DNA of 57,098 nucleotides from Planctomycetota bacterium (GTDB lineage: Bacteria; Planctomycetota; Planctomycetia; Pirellulales; Pirellulaceae), in NCBI GenBank assembly GCA_029259935.1, contig JAJDEH010000233.1, positions 1-57,098 on the forward strand, written 5' to 3'. The notes beneath the pieces are model-generated. The model had not been told where the DNA came from. It saw only the letters and a list, made by a program, of their open reading frames with translations, and ran no database searches. Made by a program: the position numbers and the translations under genes. Shown piece after piece: positions 36,479 to 46,017 of the stretch (positions are counted from its first letter, which is position 1; each line of letters opens with the position of its first letter).

Positions 36479-39148
36479 CTAACTCGTGGTCGCCAGCCGG
36501 CTTCTCAGCGCCGGCCAAGCCAAAATACACAATTCGGCCAGCAGAAAAACAATGACCGCAAAGACCAACAGCATCCAGTAAAAATCCTGGCCGTGCGCCT
36601 GAGCGCCCGCCAAGCTGATTTCGCCTCCAGGACCAACCAGCCGCAGGTTCGATCCGGCGGTTCGCTGGAAAAATTGCTCCGACGACAACACGCCCAAATC
36701 CGATTCGGCCGGCGGACAGTTGACGGCGACGGACGTTTCGGCCAAGACGCTTTCCTCATCCGACGCCTGGTCCGTCTCGGCGACCCGATAGAACCCGCCG
36801 GTTAGCGAGTTGGCAATGCTGTAGCCCCGCTGGTCCTTGGCGATAAAGCCGGTGTCGATCACTTCCGGTGTTTCTTCTTCGCCAGGACGGTACAGGGCCA
36901 GTGATACTTCGCGGTCGTTTGTTTCCAAGGGCAACGCAATTCGCTGATCGGTGGAAAAATTGCGAGGCGGCAGCGTGGACTGAATCATGCTGCGCAGAAT
37001 TCGATCGAAAATCACGATCGTGTTGGTCATGTGCAGGGTATTCCAGCTTGAACGCAGGCCGCTGGCGACAAACAGCACGTTTCCCTGACCAATCGACCGC
37101 TCCAGTAGGAATGGCGATTCTTCCGAGTTCTCGAACCGCGCCAGAACACGCGGCAGCGCCTTTTGGACCAATTGATCGAGTGCTTCTTTCTTCGCCTCTT
37201 CGTCGCCCGGCAGAGATTCCAGAGCCGAGCCGCTGGCACCGCCGCGCCACAGCAACCAAGACGGATCGCTAGAACCGGTGGGAAAGTCGACGGTATCTGA
37301 ATTGTCTTCGCCGCCTGAATCCAAGTTGGCCAGCGCGGCGATTTTTTTTGCTAGTCGCGCAGCCTCTCGTTTTTTTATGTCCGCCAGTTTTTGCTCGCTG
37401 AGATCAACGTCGACAAATCGAAAAAACAGGGGCAGTGAGTAAAGGTCGGACAGTTCGTCCTTGGACGTATCCGCCAGGCGGAAGAAGTAATGCGACGCCA
37501 TGCTGTCGTACGACAGCATCACCGGCTTCAATTGGCTGGTTGCGTTTTCCGGCAGAGACCCGACGAGTTCAGGCTTGAGCCGACCCGGCAAGAGCCCGGC
37601 AGTTTCAACTGAATCCGCCTGATTCCAGGCAACCGGATCAAAGGCGGATCCGGCGGCAATTACCAACTGCCCACCCTGCTGAACATACTGGCGGAGCAAC
37701 GGCAACAACGAGGGACCCGGGTCCGCGACGCCGGCCACTACAACCAGACGGGCATCCGCCAGTTGATCGCGGGTCACTTGGTCAAAGCGCAGATGCCGCA
37801 CTTGCACCAAGTGACGATCCCGTGACGAGCGGCTGGTGATGGGTGCCATGTATTTGCGAAGCGCCTTGGTCTCGCCGACCACGTTATTGCGTGGGTTCTC
37901 CTGATCGTCGCTGTATTGATCGATAAACACGACCGGCAGCGCGGCCACGACCTGCGCGATAAGATGCCGTTGGTCGTCCGCCGGCAACTTGTCGGGCACT
38001 ATCGACGCGCGGACCGGAACGAACGCCGCCCGGCCAGGCTCGACCGCCACGAAGTTGAACAAGTGCTCGAAACGCACTTCGCGGGCACCCTGGCCCGGTT
38101 CGAGTGTCACCGTCTTTGTCGACACCTCGGCATCGTCGACGAACAGAGAAACCTGCAAATCTCGCCGTGGCTCGGGGCCTTGATGCTGTAATTCCACGAC
38201 GAACGTGGTCGGTGTCTCGACGTCGGCTAGGCCATCCTCGATGCGAAAGTCCGAAATCCAGGTGTTTTCCAGATCGTCCGTGGAAACGTTGACAATCTGC
38301 ATTTCCGGCAAACGCTGAAATTGCTCGGGGTCGGTTAAACCTTCCCAGTTTCCCGCTTGCTGATCGGTGAACAGGACGATTCGCTTGGCCAGACGCGGCT
38401 CGGCTTGGGACGCCACGGTCGCGGCACCCGCTGCGTCGCGGAGGTTAGATCCCCGGTCCACGACGTCGATTTGATCTATGGCTTCCACGGCGGCCGTTTT
38501 TGAGTAAGTGTCGGAGCTAACTCCAAATCGAGAGCCACACAACGGAACGACGGATACGGGACTCCCTTCCGGTAAACGCTCGACAAATTGCTTCGCCCGC
38601 TGCTTGGCGGCATCCATCAGCCGTCCGTCGATCGACTGATATCCCATGCTCATGCTGTTATCGATTAGCAAGACGGCGTGCAGCGGCTGGGCACCGTCGA
38701 ATTTTTGTGACTCTTCGTCCGTGGTGCCCAATTGAAAGGACAGCACCACGGCGGCTAGTCCGAACATGGCCGCCGCCCCGGCGACTGACGCCCAGCGGAA
38801 GATCGCTTCGGACCACAACGCCGCGGCCACGATCATCAACAGCAGGCCCAAAATGACCGCTGGAAAAACAATGATCCACATATAAACCGAACCGGGAGAA
38901 ACAAACGGCTGGGCCAGCGCCAATCCAAACAGAAACACCGCCAGACAACGCAGCGCGAGTAAGGCAATGTCGCGCATTTCCAGCATCCGCCGATTGCGCT
39001 TCAACGCCTCGCGCAAAAAATCCATCGCGGCCCAATGGACTGTCTGAAACCGCCGCCGATTCAATAAGTGAATCAAGATTGGCCCCGCCGCGCAGACCAG
39101 CCCCGCTACGGCGAACAATCCAGCGGTGAGCGACGGGATGAAGTTCAT
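36479..39148 (-). CDS. BatA-domain/VWA membrane protein
   Basis: An 889-residue membrane protein. The N-terminus is the aerotolerance BatA domain: LFAVAGLVCAAGPILIHLLNRRRFQTVHW (residues about 11-39) and LREALKRNRRMLEMRDIALLALRCLAV. Two more hydrophobic segments follow near residues 90-135. A VWA domain has VLLIDNSMSMGYQ (MIDAS DxSxS type) near residue 163. Extracytoplasmic Ig-like and amidotransferase-like parts come next, and a C-terminal anchor (FYWMLLVFAVIVFLLAELCILAWP). It abuts the cyclase-like gene (stop 39149, start 39148). BatA/VWA proteins work with MoxR and DUF58 on envelope assemblies, so the protein fits the cluster. Confidence 0.9.
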   Translation of the reverse strand: MNFIPSLTAGLFAVAGLVCAAGPILIHLLNRRRFQTVHWAAMDFLREALKRNRRMLEMRDIALLALRCLAVFLFGLALAQPFVSPGSVYMWIIVFPAVILGLLLMIVAAALWSEAIFRWASVAGAAAMFGLAAVVLSFQLGTTDEESQKFDGAQPLHAVLLIDNSMSMGYQSIDGRLMDAAKQRAKQFVERLPEGSPVSVVPLCGSRFGVSSDTYSKTAAVEAIDQIDVVDRGSNLRDAAGAATVASQAEPRLAKRIVLFTDQQAGNWEGLTDPEQFQRLPEMQIVNVSTDDLENTWISDFRIEDGLADVETPTTFVVELQHQGPEPRRDLQVSLFVDDAEVSTKTVTLEPGQGAREVRFEHLFNFVAVEPGRAAFVPVRASIVPDKLPADDQRHLIAQVVAALPVVFIDQYSDDQENPRNNVVGETKALRKYMAPITSRSSRDRHLVQVRHLRFDQVTRDQLADARLVVVAGVADPGPSLLPLLRQYVQQGGQLVIAAGSAFDPVAWNQADSVETAGLLPGRLKPELVGSLPENATSQLKPVMLSYDSMASHYFFRLADTSKDELSDLYSLPLFFRFVDVDLSEQKLADIKKREAARLAKKIAALANLDSGGEDNSDTVDFPTGSSDPSWLLWRGGASGSALESLPGDEEAKKEALDQLVQKALPRVLARFENSEESPFLLERSIGQGNVLFVASGLRSSWNTLHMTNTIVIFDRILRSMIQSTLPPRNFSTDQRIALPLETNDREVSLALYRPGEEETPEVIDTGFIAKDQRGYSIANSLTGGFYRVAETDQASDEESVLAETSVAVNCPPAESDLGVLSSEQFFQRTAGSNLRLVGPGGEISLAGAQAHGQDFYWMLLVFAVIVFLLAELCILAWPALRSRLATTS

Positions 39149-40327
39149 TTAGTTCTGCTTTCCAAATCGATTCCGCAAGCTCTCAATCTTGCCTTCCTGC
39201 AAGATTGGCAAATAGCGATTGGGAATGGCCAGGATGAAACAGGCGACCGAAGTGGCGTACAGATTGCCAGGCGTCCCGCCCACGCGCCGCTGGCCACGAG
39301 CCCCCAAATCCTGCCACATGCCGTCGACCTTCGGATTGTCAGCGTCGACGTATTGAGACTGAACGAGGTAGTCTCGCAACTTGGGATAGTTCCGTTTCCA
39401 ATCTTCGCCGCCAACCTGATAAAGAGCCTGGCCGACGTAATACAACGTATAGGCATCGAAAGGCATCTTTCCGTCGCGTTTGTCCACCTTAGGCAAGGTA
39501 CTGATCGAGGCTCCAATGACTTCCATATTTTTCGAGATCCGCCAGTCGTCGTACTGGCCAAACTCTTGCAGGCAAACCACGCCCGCCGCGGCCATGGCCA
39601 TGGATGCACCGCCGCCGCCTTTGCTGTAAGTGAAGAAACCGGGCATCGCCATTTGCTCAGACTCGGGAGCTTTGCGATTGCCGTTTTGTGGGTTGTAGTG
39701 TTGGCGGACGCTTCGAATGGCGAGATCGATCACTTCCGGCGGCACTTCCAGTCCGCTGTCCATGGCACTGCGCAAGGCCTTGGCTTGCATGACGGCCAAG
39801 CTAAGGTCGTGGCCGTTCGAGGATCGCCGGGCATTGTATCCCCAGCCGCCATCGTTGCATTGCGTTTCCGCGATCAGCCGCAGTGCTTGGTCAAGAACTT
39901 TAATCAGCCGCTTGTCTTGCGTGGTCGTCATTCCATGAGCTTGGCCGAGTACGAAAGTCGCCAAACCGTGGTTGTACATGTCGCGTTGTTTGTCGGCGAT
40001 ATTCAAGAGGCCGTTGGAACGAGAATGATTGACGACGTAATCGAGAGCCCGTTGCAATTCCTCGCCGTATTCGCCTCGCCCCGGCGCGTGGCCGGCCGCC
40101 ATGAACGCCAGTGCACCCATGCCCACCAGGCCCAAATCGTTGGACTGCCAATTCCCCTCGTCGCCCTGGTTTGCCGCCAGCCATCGTAGACCGCGTTCCA
40201 GGGCCTCGTCCGCCGCCGCCGTGGTCTCCCACTCCCCCTCAGCTTGGGCGGTTTGTGGAACAACCGATGACGACAACAAGGCCAAGAATGCAAGAAAAGA
40301 CGTGATCAAAAACCGTGAAGGGGGCAT
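39149..40327 (-). CDS. Exported squalene-cyclase-like alpha/alpha toroid protein
   Basis: A 392-residue protein with a signal peptide (FLAFLALLSSSVVPQTAQA). The mature part consists of helical repeats of the terpene cyclase/prenyltransferase type, with QW-like motifs such as QGDEGNWQ near residue 54 and QCNDGGWGY near residue 155. FKGGGASMAMAAAGVVCLQE-like helices follow. No DxDD catalytic motif of squalene-hopene cyclase is seen, so it is more likely a binding protein than a cyclase. It is the first gene of the BatA/MoxR cluster. Proteins of this kind are commonly encoded beside BatA genes in Planctomycetota; the role is unknown. Confidence 0.8.
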   Translation of the reverse strand: MPPSRFLITSFLAFLALLSSSVVPQTAQAEGEWETTAAADEALERGLRWLAANQGDEGNWQSNDLGLVGMGALAFMAAGHAPGRGEYGEELQRALDYVVNHSRSNGLLNIADKQRDMYNHGLATFVLGQAHGMTTTQDKRLIKVLDQALRLIAETQCNDGGWGYNARRSSNGHDLSLAVMQAKALRSAMDSGLEVPPEVIDLAIRSVRQHYNPQNGNRKAPESEQMAMPGFFTYSKGGGGASMAMAAAGVVCLQEFGQYDDWRISKNMEVIGASISTLPKVDKRDGKMPFDAYTLYYVGQALYQVGGEDWKRNYPKLRDYLVQSQYVDADNPKVDGMWQDLGARGQRRVGGTPGNLYATSVACFILAIPNRYLPILQEGKIESLRNRFGKQN

Positions 40328-40495
40328 TGATTCAAAGCGGGTGGGTGATACGGGCCGGGGGTAAAAAAGTGAGGCATTAGACAGACTAACTCCTTCTGTT
40401 AATGGTTGGTAGCAGCCATTTGGTTACAGGAAGAATTTTGAGGAAATAAAATAGGCAAGCGGCGGACCGGCAGCTAAGCTATTTGCCCCCCATTG

Positions 40496-41065
40496 TCAGC
40501 TCGAAACGCCCGTCCCGCGAGTGCGGCGCAGCAGCCAACAAAACAGCTCGGCAATGTTCCACGCGTCGTCGTCTCCCCGATGGTGGGTGCCTTCCAGGGT
40601 CAGGCCGACGTGTTCCAGCGCGGCGTCGAGCCCCAGTTCGCGCGGCAAACCGAGCGCGGCGGAAAACAGCGTTTTCACATTGAGATGCGTGGGACCGAAG
40701 GGGTAAGCCAGTCCGTACGCTTCGCAGTTCCGGTGAAACTGATTGCGGTCATAGTCGCCCCAACTGGCGAACAAGCGCTCGCGCGAACCGTAATCGTGTT
40801 TGAGGATTTCCAGGGCGCTCGGCAAGGGCTCGGCCGTCGCGACCATGTCTGGCGTGATCGTGGTCAGGTCAGTACAGAAGGGGCTCACGTCGGACCGCAA
40901 AGGCCGCACGAGAATGCTGCGCTTTTCGAGACGTCGCAGGTTCTTCAAGTCGACCGTGCAGAGCCCGATTTCAATAATCTCGCTCATCTGATTTTTGGGC
41001 GGCCCGTTTTCCCAACAGGTCGATTCGACGTCGATGACAAGTGCTTCGTCTAGCCAGCGGGCCAT
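40496..41065 (-). CDS. DEDDh-family 3'-5' exonuclease
   Basis: A 189-residue protein of the DnaQ/ERI-1 type exonuclease superfamily. The first acidic pair is in ALVIDVESTCWENG (residues about 8-21). EIIEIGLCTVDL gives the next strand, SWGDYDRNQF the middle Asp, and HHRGDDDAWNIAEL the final His and Asp. All acidic residues expected for two-metal catalysis look present. The substrate could be RNA or DNA; small stand-alone members of this group are often annotated as inhibitor-of-KinA-like or RNA exonucleases. It reads in the same direction as its neighbours, and starts 46 bases after the small membrane protein. Confidence 0.85.
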   Translation of the reverse strand: MARWLDEALVIDVESTCWENGPPKNQMSEIIEIGLCTVDLKNLRRLEKRSILVRPLRSDVSPFCTDLTTITPDMVATAEPLPSALEILKHDYGSRERLFASWGDYDRNQFHRNCEAYGLAYPFGPTHLNVKTLFSAALGLPRELGLDAALEHVGLTLEGTHHRGDDDAWNIAELFCWLLRRTRGTGVSS

Positions 41066-41111
41066 GCTGATGACTTTCCAAATGCGAGCGATGAATGATC
41101 GGACGCGCGAC

Positions 41112-41603
41112 CTACTGACTGTTCACCCAGAGAAACAGATCGATGATCAGCTTGACCACAAACCCGATGGATCCGATCGTTGCCGCCAGGCTAAGCCAGG
41201 TGCCGATTCTTGTTAGCCGACGGCCGCTGGCATCCATGGCTCCCGCCTTCATGGCATTCAAATCCGAAAATCCGATCGCGCAGCCGATGACCGTCAACGA
41301 AAGATTGCAAACCACCAGCACGACGACCATGGCCCAATACAGACTCAGCAGGATCAGCATGGCGGCCAGCACGAACGACGTGATGCCGACCGCGAGGACC
41401 GTCATGCGGCGGTGCGCGTAAATGGTCTGATACTGAACCTGGTAGGCCGGCTCGTCGCTTGCCGACGGTACGCCATAAGCACTGGGGCTCACCGGGGACT
41501 CGTCATTCCCCTCTTCGTCGCCGAACGGATTGCTTCCGTCACTGTCGACGAATAGGTTCTCACGGCCTTTCAATGGGTTCTTGGGAAATCGAGGAGTCGA
41601 CAT
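41112..41603 (-). CDS. Small three-helix membrane protein
   Basis: A 163-residue protein. The ATG at 41603 was chosen because the 88 residues upstream (to 41867) overlap the hemQ end and look non-coding. The first 65 residues are polar and acidic (DSDGSNPFGDEEGNDESP), followed by a basic turn and three hydrophobic segments near residues 72-92, 95-112 and 134-155. No known domain is seen. The polar region probably lies in the cytoplasm. Function is unknown. Confidence 0.7.
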   Translation of the reverse strand: MSTPRFPKNPLKGRENLFVDSDGSNPFGDEEGNDESPVSPSAYGVPSASDEPAYQVQYQTIYAHRRMTVLAVGITSFVLAAMLILLSLYWAMVVVLVVCNLSLTVIGCAIGFSDLNAMKAGAMDASGRRLTRIGTWLSLAATIGSIGFVVKLIIDLFLWVNSQ

Positions 41604-41688
41604 GGGAATGTCCGCCGGGTCAAACAGGCCGCGATTGGCAGCCGAGTAACATCCCGCCAAACCGGCGGTGCTTGTTGAGCCTAGCACA

Positions 41689-42537
41689 TCAGCGCAGCAC
41701 CTGACAGTGACGCAGTATGTCTTCGGCGCTAGATAGGTAGCTCGTATAAAACGGACCGAATTCAGCAAAGCGGGCGCTCGCCTCGTCGAACCGCATGGTG
41801 TACACGATATCCTTAAGGAACTCTGGATTTCGCGCCCACAGGGTGACCCCCCATTCCCAATCTTCAAAGCCGACGCCCACCGTGATCAATTGCGACACCT
41901 TGCCGGCGAACTTCATGCCGCTGCGCGCGTGCTCGGCCATCAACTTGTTCCGCGCGGAAAACGGCATCATGAACCAATTTTCGCCGACTTTGCGTTTCTT
42001 GTTCATGGGATAGAAGCAGGTCGCGGGCCAGTCCGGAAAATCGGGCGTGAGGCGTTGCTGGTTCATCATCGGCAGCCGCGCCTCGTAGGCTTTCATTTTG
42101 GCGTTGAAGGCCGGTCCGCCTTCTTCCTCGCCTTCCTGAACGAGCCGCCGGGCGTATTGCTCCAGCGTTGGCACATATTCCGAGATCTCGGTAACCGAGA
42201 CAAATGAGTAAGCCGGCTGCAATGCCGGGCCCAAGTGGCCGGCCATCAACCGCTGATGCACGGCATCGATTCGCAATGGATCGGGGTCCATCAGCATCAG
42301 CCCAAAATCCGCCTTGTGTCCGCTGACAATGCTCGTTTGCAGCCGTTTGGGAGCGTCCGCTCCGGCGGGGTCCAGCGCTTGCTTTAGCTGATCGCAACCC
42401 GTTTGCAAATCGGCCGGGCTGATTCCCTGGAGGGCCGCGCGATTGAAAGAATAATAAATGTGAGTGCAGTGCCAGCCTACCGTGGGCTGAACCGAACTCT
42501 CGATGCTGGGCTGCGCGGGCGGTCCACCGTGGCTCAT
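41689..42537 (-). CDS. hemQ: Coproheme decarboxylase / HemQ-like (chlorite dismutase family)
   Basis: A 282-residue protein of the chlorite dismutase-like family. HemQ decarboxylates coproheme to heme b in the coproporphyrin-dependent pathway of many Gram-positives, Planctomycetota and others. Diagnostic segments are NWFMMPFSARNKLMAEHARSG (the heme-ligand His near residue 200), KFAGKVSQLITVGVGFEDWEWGVTLWARN and YTMRFDEASARFAEFGPFYTSY. True chlorite dismutases carry a different distal Arg environment, so the heme role fits better. Lies downstream of gatB with a 95-base gap, possibly co-transcribed. Confidence 0.88.
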   Translation of the reverse strand: MSHGGPPAQPSIESSVQPTVGWHCTHIYYSFNRAALQGISPADLQTGCDQLKQALDPAGADAPKRLQTSIVSGHKADFGLMLMDPDPLRIDAVHQRLMAGHLGPALQPAYSFVSVTEISEYVPTLEQYARRLVQEGEEEGGPAFNAKMKAYEARLPMMNQQRLTPDFPDWPATCFYPMNKKRKVGENWFMMPFSARNKLMAEHARSGMKFAGKVSQLITVGVGFEDWEWGVTLWARNPEFLKDIVYTMRFDEASARFAEFGPFYTSYLSSAEDILRHCQVLR

Positions 42538-42632
42538 TGATTCCGGTCCTCAAAAATGGTTCAACGAATGAAGACCGCAGTGTACCAATACTAGAATCGC
42601 CTGGACAACCGTGCGTGCGGCGATGGTGCCCG

Positions 42633-44114
42633 TCATTGAGCGGCTATCAGTTCCAAGCACAGCCGCCGAATGTCATTGGGGTTCACGTTGGGGTTCTTCT
42701 TCTTGGCCTGGCCAATCAAAGCTCCCACGGCCTTGGCATTGCCGCTTTTGACATCGGCCACGATCTTGGGATTTGCGTCGAGCAGTTCTTGGCACAGGTC
42801 GCTCAAGGCAGAATCGTCCACTTTTTCGATCCCCAAAGCCTGCATCGCATCGGCGGCCGATTGTTCGGATGCCAGCATTTCGGCGAATACGTCCTTGGCA
42901 CGCGTGTTGTCGACTTGGCCCTCCTTGATCGCACCCAACAGTTCCGCAAGCGACGTGGACGAAATGGGAAACTCGTCAATCGACAGTTCGCGTTCGTTCA
43001 ACGTGCGCATGACGTCCTGCTGAACCCAGTTGCTGGCCCGTTTGGCATCGCCGCTCGCTTCACACAGCGCGACGAAATAATCAACAAGCGGCCGGCCCTG
43101 ATTGACGAGAACTTCCGCGTCATAAGCATCCAGACTGTAAGTCGCTTGCAGACGCTGACGCGTGGCCGCCGGCAGTTCCGCCAAGTTCGACCGGACTTCT
43201 TCCACTTCCGCTGGCGAAACAACGACCGGCACCAAGTCGGGATCGGGAAAGTACCGATAGTCGCTCGATTCTTCCTTCTCACGTTGCTTGGTTGTTCGCT
43301 GCGCCTGGTCGTCCCAGCCCCGCGTGGTCTTGAACACTCCGGGCGAGTCCTTTGTCAGTTTGGTCTCTTGCCACACGTCGTATTGACGCTCGGCTTCGTA
43401 GGCCAAGGCCCGTTCGACAGCCCGAAAGCTGTTCATGTTTTTTACTTCGACAATCGGCGTGGCCACTTTGCCGTCGGGCGTATCGAGGTGCAAGTTGATG
43501 TTGGCGTCGACGCGCAAACTGCCTTCCTGCATGTTGCAGTCCGAGACGCCGAGATAGGTCAGCAGCAATTTCAATTCGGTCAAATACGCCTTCGCTTCGT
43601 CGGGCGAACGCATGTCGGGTTCGCTGACGATTTCCAGCAGCGGTGTCCCGGTGCGGTTCAAGTCAATGCGGCTGTCCGCTTTGCCGGCTGCTTCGTCGTG
43701 CATGCTCTTGCCGGCGTCTTCTTCCAAATGAGCCCGCGTAATGCCGACCCGCTTGGTCTCAAATTGCCCCTTGGGATCGCTAATCTCCAGCCAGCCGTGC
43801 TCGGACATCGGCAGATCGTATTGGCTGATTTGATAGCCCTTGGGCAAGTCGGGATAGTAATATTGCTTGCGGTCCCATTTTGTGAACTCGGGAATCGTGC
43901 AGTCGAGTGCCACCGCTGTCTTCAGGCCCAAGGCGAACGCTTCGCGGTTCATCACGGGCAGCGATCCCGGCATGCCCGTGCAAACGGGACAAGTCTGCGT
44001 GTTGGGCGGCGCTCCGTAGCGAGTGCTACAGCGGCAGAACAGCTTCGTTTTCGTAAGAAGCTGCACATGCACTTCCAAGCCGATGATGATCTCGTAGGGT
44101 AAGTCCGTAGTCAT
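42633..44114 (-). CDS. gatB: Aspartyl/glutamyl-tRNA(Asn/Gln) amidotransferase subunit B
   Basis: A 493-residue subunit that selects the mischarged tRNA and activates it. YEIIIGLEVHVQLLTKTKLFCRC (residues about 7-29), the zinc-ribbon-like CRC...CPVC pair, PVMNREAFALGLKTAVAL and RIDLNRTGTPLLEIVSEPDMRS are GatB signatures. The C-terminal YqeY domain ends KSGNAKAVGALIGQAKKKNPNVNP, which is the tRNA-binding tail. It is 22 bases downstream of gatA, completing a C-A-B operon. Confidence 0.97.
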   Translation of the reverse strand: MTTDLPYEIIIGLEVHVQLLTKTKLFCRCSTRYGAPPNTQTCPVCTGMPGSLPVMNREAFALGLKTAVALDCTIPEFTKWDRKQYYYPDLPKGYQISQYDLPMSEHGWLEISDPKGQFETKRVGITRAHLEEDAGKSMHDEAAGKADSRIDLNRTGTPLLEIVSEPDMRSPDEAKAYLTELKLLLTYLGVSDCNMQEGSLRVDANINLHLDTPDGKVATPIVEVKNMNSFRAVERALAYEAERQYDVWQETKLTKDSPGVFKTTRGWDDQAQRTTKQREKEESSDYRYFPDPDLVPVVVSPAEVEEVRSNLAELPAATRQRLQATYSLDAYDAEVLVNQGRPLVDYFVALCEASGDAKRASNWVQQDVMRTLNERELSIDEFPISSTSLAELLGAIKEGQVDNTRAKDVFAEMLASEQSAADAMQALGIEKVDDSALSDLCQELLDANPKIVADVKSGNAKAVGALIGQAKKKNPNVNPNDIRRLCLELIAAQ

Positions 44115-44136
44115 GGTTCCGCCGACCGTTACTTCG

Positions 44137-45654
44137 TTAGATCACCGGCTTGCGAGTATGCCAATCGGTCGCTTGCTGGTACATGTGAGCGGCTCGCAAC
44201 AGCCGTTCTTCCTCGAAAGCCGGCGCTTGCATTTGCACCCCGACGGGCAGGCCGGCGGATGTAAACCCGCACGGAATCGAGATGCCGCAGACTCCGGCCA
44301 GGTTCGCGCTGACGGTGTAAAGATCTTCCAGATACATCGACAGCGGATCACCCGACTTTTCGCCAATCTTGAAGGCCGCCGAAGGCGTTGTTGGACCGAT
44401 GATCAAATCGACTTCCTTGAATGCATCGTCGTAATCTTGTCGAATTAAGCGGCGTACCTTGAGTGCTTTGACGTAATAGGCATCGTAGTAGCCGGAACTC
44501 AGCGCGTAGGTCCCCAGCATGATCCGCCGCTTGACTTCGGCACCAAACCCCTCGGCCCGCGTCTTGCGATACATGCGGACCAGCGGGCCGTCGCCGTCTT
44601 CGTCGGGCCGCGACTGTTGCTCCGCCTTAAGCTCGGCCATCATCTGCTGCTCGTCGGTCCGGAAGCCATAGTGGGCACCGTCGTAGCGGGCCAAATTGCT
44701 CGACGCTTCGCAAGGCGCGATGATGTAGTAAGTGGCGATGGCGAACTTGTTATGCGGCATGGAAATCTGCTTGACGGTCGCGCCCAGCGATTCAAGAACC
44801 TTGATCGCTTCTCGTGTGGCGGCATCGATTTCCGGATCCAGCCCTTCGCCAAAATGTTCTTGCACGAGGCCCACGCAAAGGTTTTCAAGGGGCTGGACGA
44901 TTCGCTGGGTGAATTCGGGAACGGGCAAATTCGCGGAGGTCGAATCTCGTTCGTCGTGGCCCGCAATCACTTCCAAAAGCAGAGCCGCGTCTTCCGCCGT
45001 GCGAGCCAGCGGGCCGACTTGGTCCAAGCTGCTAGCAAAAGCGACCAGACCGTAACGACTGACCCGGCCGTAAGTCGGCTTCATCCCCGTGACTCCGCAG
45101 TAGGCCGCTGGCTGGCGAATCGAACCGCCGGTATCCGTGCCGATGGACAGAGGTGCCATCGAGGCCGCCAGGCAAGCCGCCGATCCGCCGCTTGAGCCGC
45201 CCGGAATGTGCAGGGTATTCCAAGGATTCTTCGTGTGGCCGAAGGCCGAGTTTTCCGTGGAACTGCCCATGGCGAACTCGTCCATGTTGGTTCGTCCGAT
45301 GAACACGGCATCGGCGGCCTTCAGTTTGGCAATCACCGTCGCGTCGTACGGAGGAACGAAGTGTTCCAACATTCGCGATCCGCAGGTTGTCGTCACGCTG
45401 CGGGTGCACAGAACGTCTTTGACGGCCACGGGCAAGCCGGCCAATCGCCCCACGGGTTTTCCCGTTTTTCGGCGATGGTCTATATCTTCAGCCGAAGCCA
45501 GCGCGGCGTCCCGATCGCTGCTGACAAATGAGTGGAGGGTGCCTTCGTGCTGATCGATTTGTCCGAAGAAGGCCTCGGCAACCTCGACCGCGGACAAAGC
45601 TCCCGATTCTAGTTCGCCCAGCAGTTGGGTCGCGGATGACTCGTGCAGTGACAT
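44137..45654 (-). CDS. gatA: Aspartyl/glutamyl-tRNA(Asn/Gln) amidotransferase subunit A
   Basis: A 505-residue amidase-signature enzyme that releases ammonia from glutamine for amidation of Glu-tRNA(Gln) or Asp-tRNA(Asn). The catalytic Ser-cis-Ser-Lys triad is visible: Lys in GLPVAVKDVLC near residue 77, and the two serines in GGSSGGSAACLAASM and GTDTGGSIRQPAAYCG. MKPTYGRVSRYGLVAFASSLDQVGPL follows. Length and motifs are complete. Lies between gatC (15 bases upstream) and gatB. Confidence 0.97.
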   Translation of the reverse strand: MSLHESSATQLLGELESGALSAVEVAEAFFGQIDQHEGTLHSFVSSDRDAALASAEDIDHRRKTGKPVGRLAGLPVAVKDVLCTRSVTTTCGSRMLEHFVPPYDATVIAKLKAADAVFIGRTNMDEFAMGSSTENSAFGHTKNPWNTLHIPGGSSGGSAACLAASMAPLSIGTDTGGSIRQPAAYCGVTGMKPTYGRVSRYGLVAFASSLDQVGPLARTAEDAALLLEVIAGHDERDSTSANLPVPEFTQRIVQPLENLCVGLVQEHFGEGLDPEIDAATREAIKVLESLGATVKQISMPHNKFAIATYYIIAPCEASSNLARYDGAHYGFRTDEQQMMAELKAEQQSRPDEDGDGPLVRMYRKTRAEGFGAEVKRRIMLGTYALSSGYYDAYYVKALKVRRLIRQDYDDAFKEVDLIIGPTTPSAAFKIGEKSGDPLSMYLEDLYTVSANLAGVCGISIPCGFTSAGLPVGVQMQAPAFEEERLLRAAHMYQQATDWHTRKPVI

Positions 45655-45669
45655 GTCAGTATTTCAAAA

Positions 45670-45960
45670 TCACCCGCCCAGCACGGCCGGAACCCGGTAA
45701 CACTCTTCATCGTGTTTCGGAGCGTTCGCCAACATTTCTTCGCGCGGCAGACTCTCGCGCGCCACGTCGTCGGCAAACACGTTCGACAGGTCGGCGGCGT
45801 GCGCCATGGGCTCGACGTTGTCCGTGTCAAGCTGCTTCAGTTGCTCGACGTAGTCGACGATCTGGCTCAACTGGGCGGTCAACTCGCTCAGTTCATCATC
45901 CGAGAGTTGCAACCGCGCGAGCAGCGACACCTTTTCGACATCATCTCGCGTCAAACTCAT
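45670..45960 (-). CDS. gatC: Aspartyl/glutamyl-tRNA(Asn/Gln) amidotransferase subunit C
   Basis: A 96-residue small subunit that stabilises GatA. MSLTRDDVEKVSLLARLQLSDDE at the N-terminus and LSQIVDYVEQLKQLDTDNVEPMAHAADLSNVFADD in the middle are typical. The C-terminal REEMLANAPKHDEECYRVPAVLGG is the conserved GatC tail. First gene of the gat set; 57 bases downstream of rpmB. Confidence 0.95.
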   Translation of the reverse strand: MSLTRDDVEKVSLLARLQLSDDELSELTAQLSQIVDYVEQLKQLDTDNVEPMAHAADLSNVFADDVARESLPREEMLANAPKHDEECYRVPAVLGG

Positions 45961-46017
45961 CGGAGAACTTGGCCCAGTGATTAGTTCACGAGGTTATCGC
46001 GTAAAGAGGCTACCTCG

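Noticed and set aside
42537..44102. 521-residue open frame on the plus strand
   Set aside because: It mirrors gatB, whose frame has strong family motifs. The antisense product has no motif.
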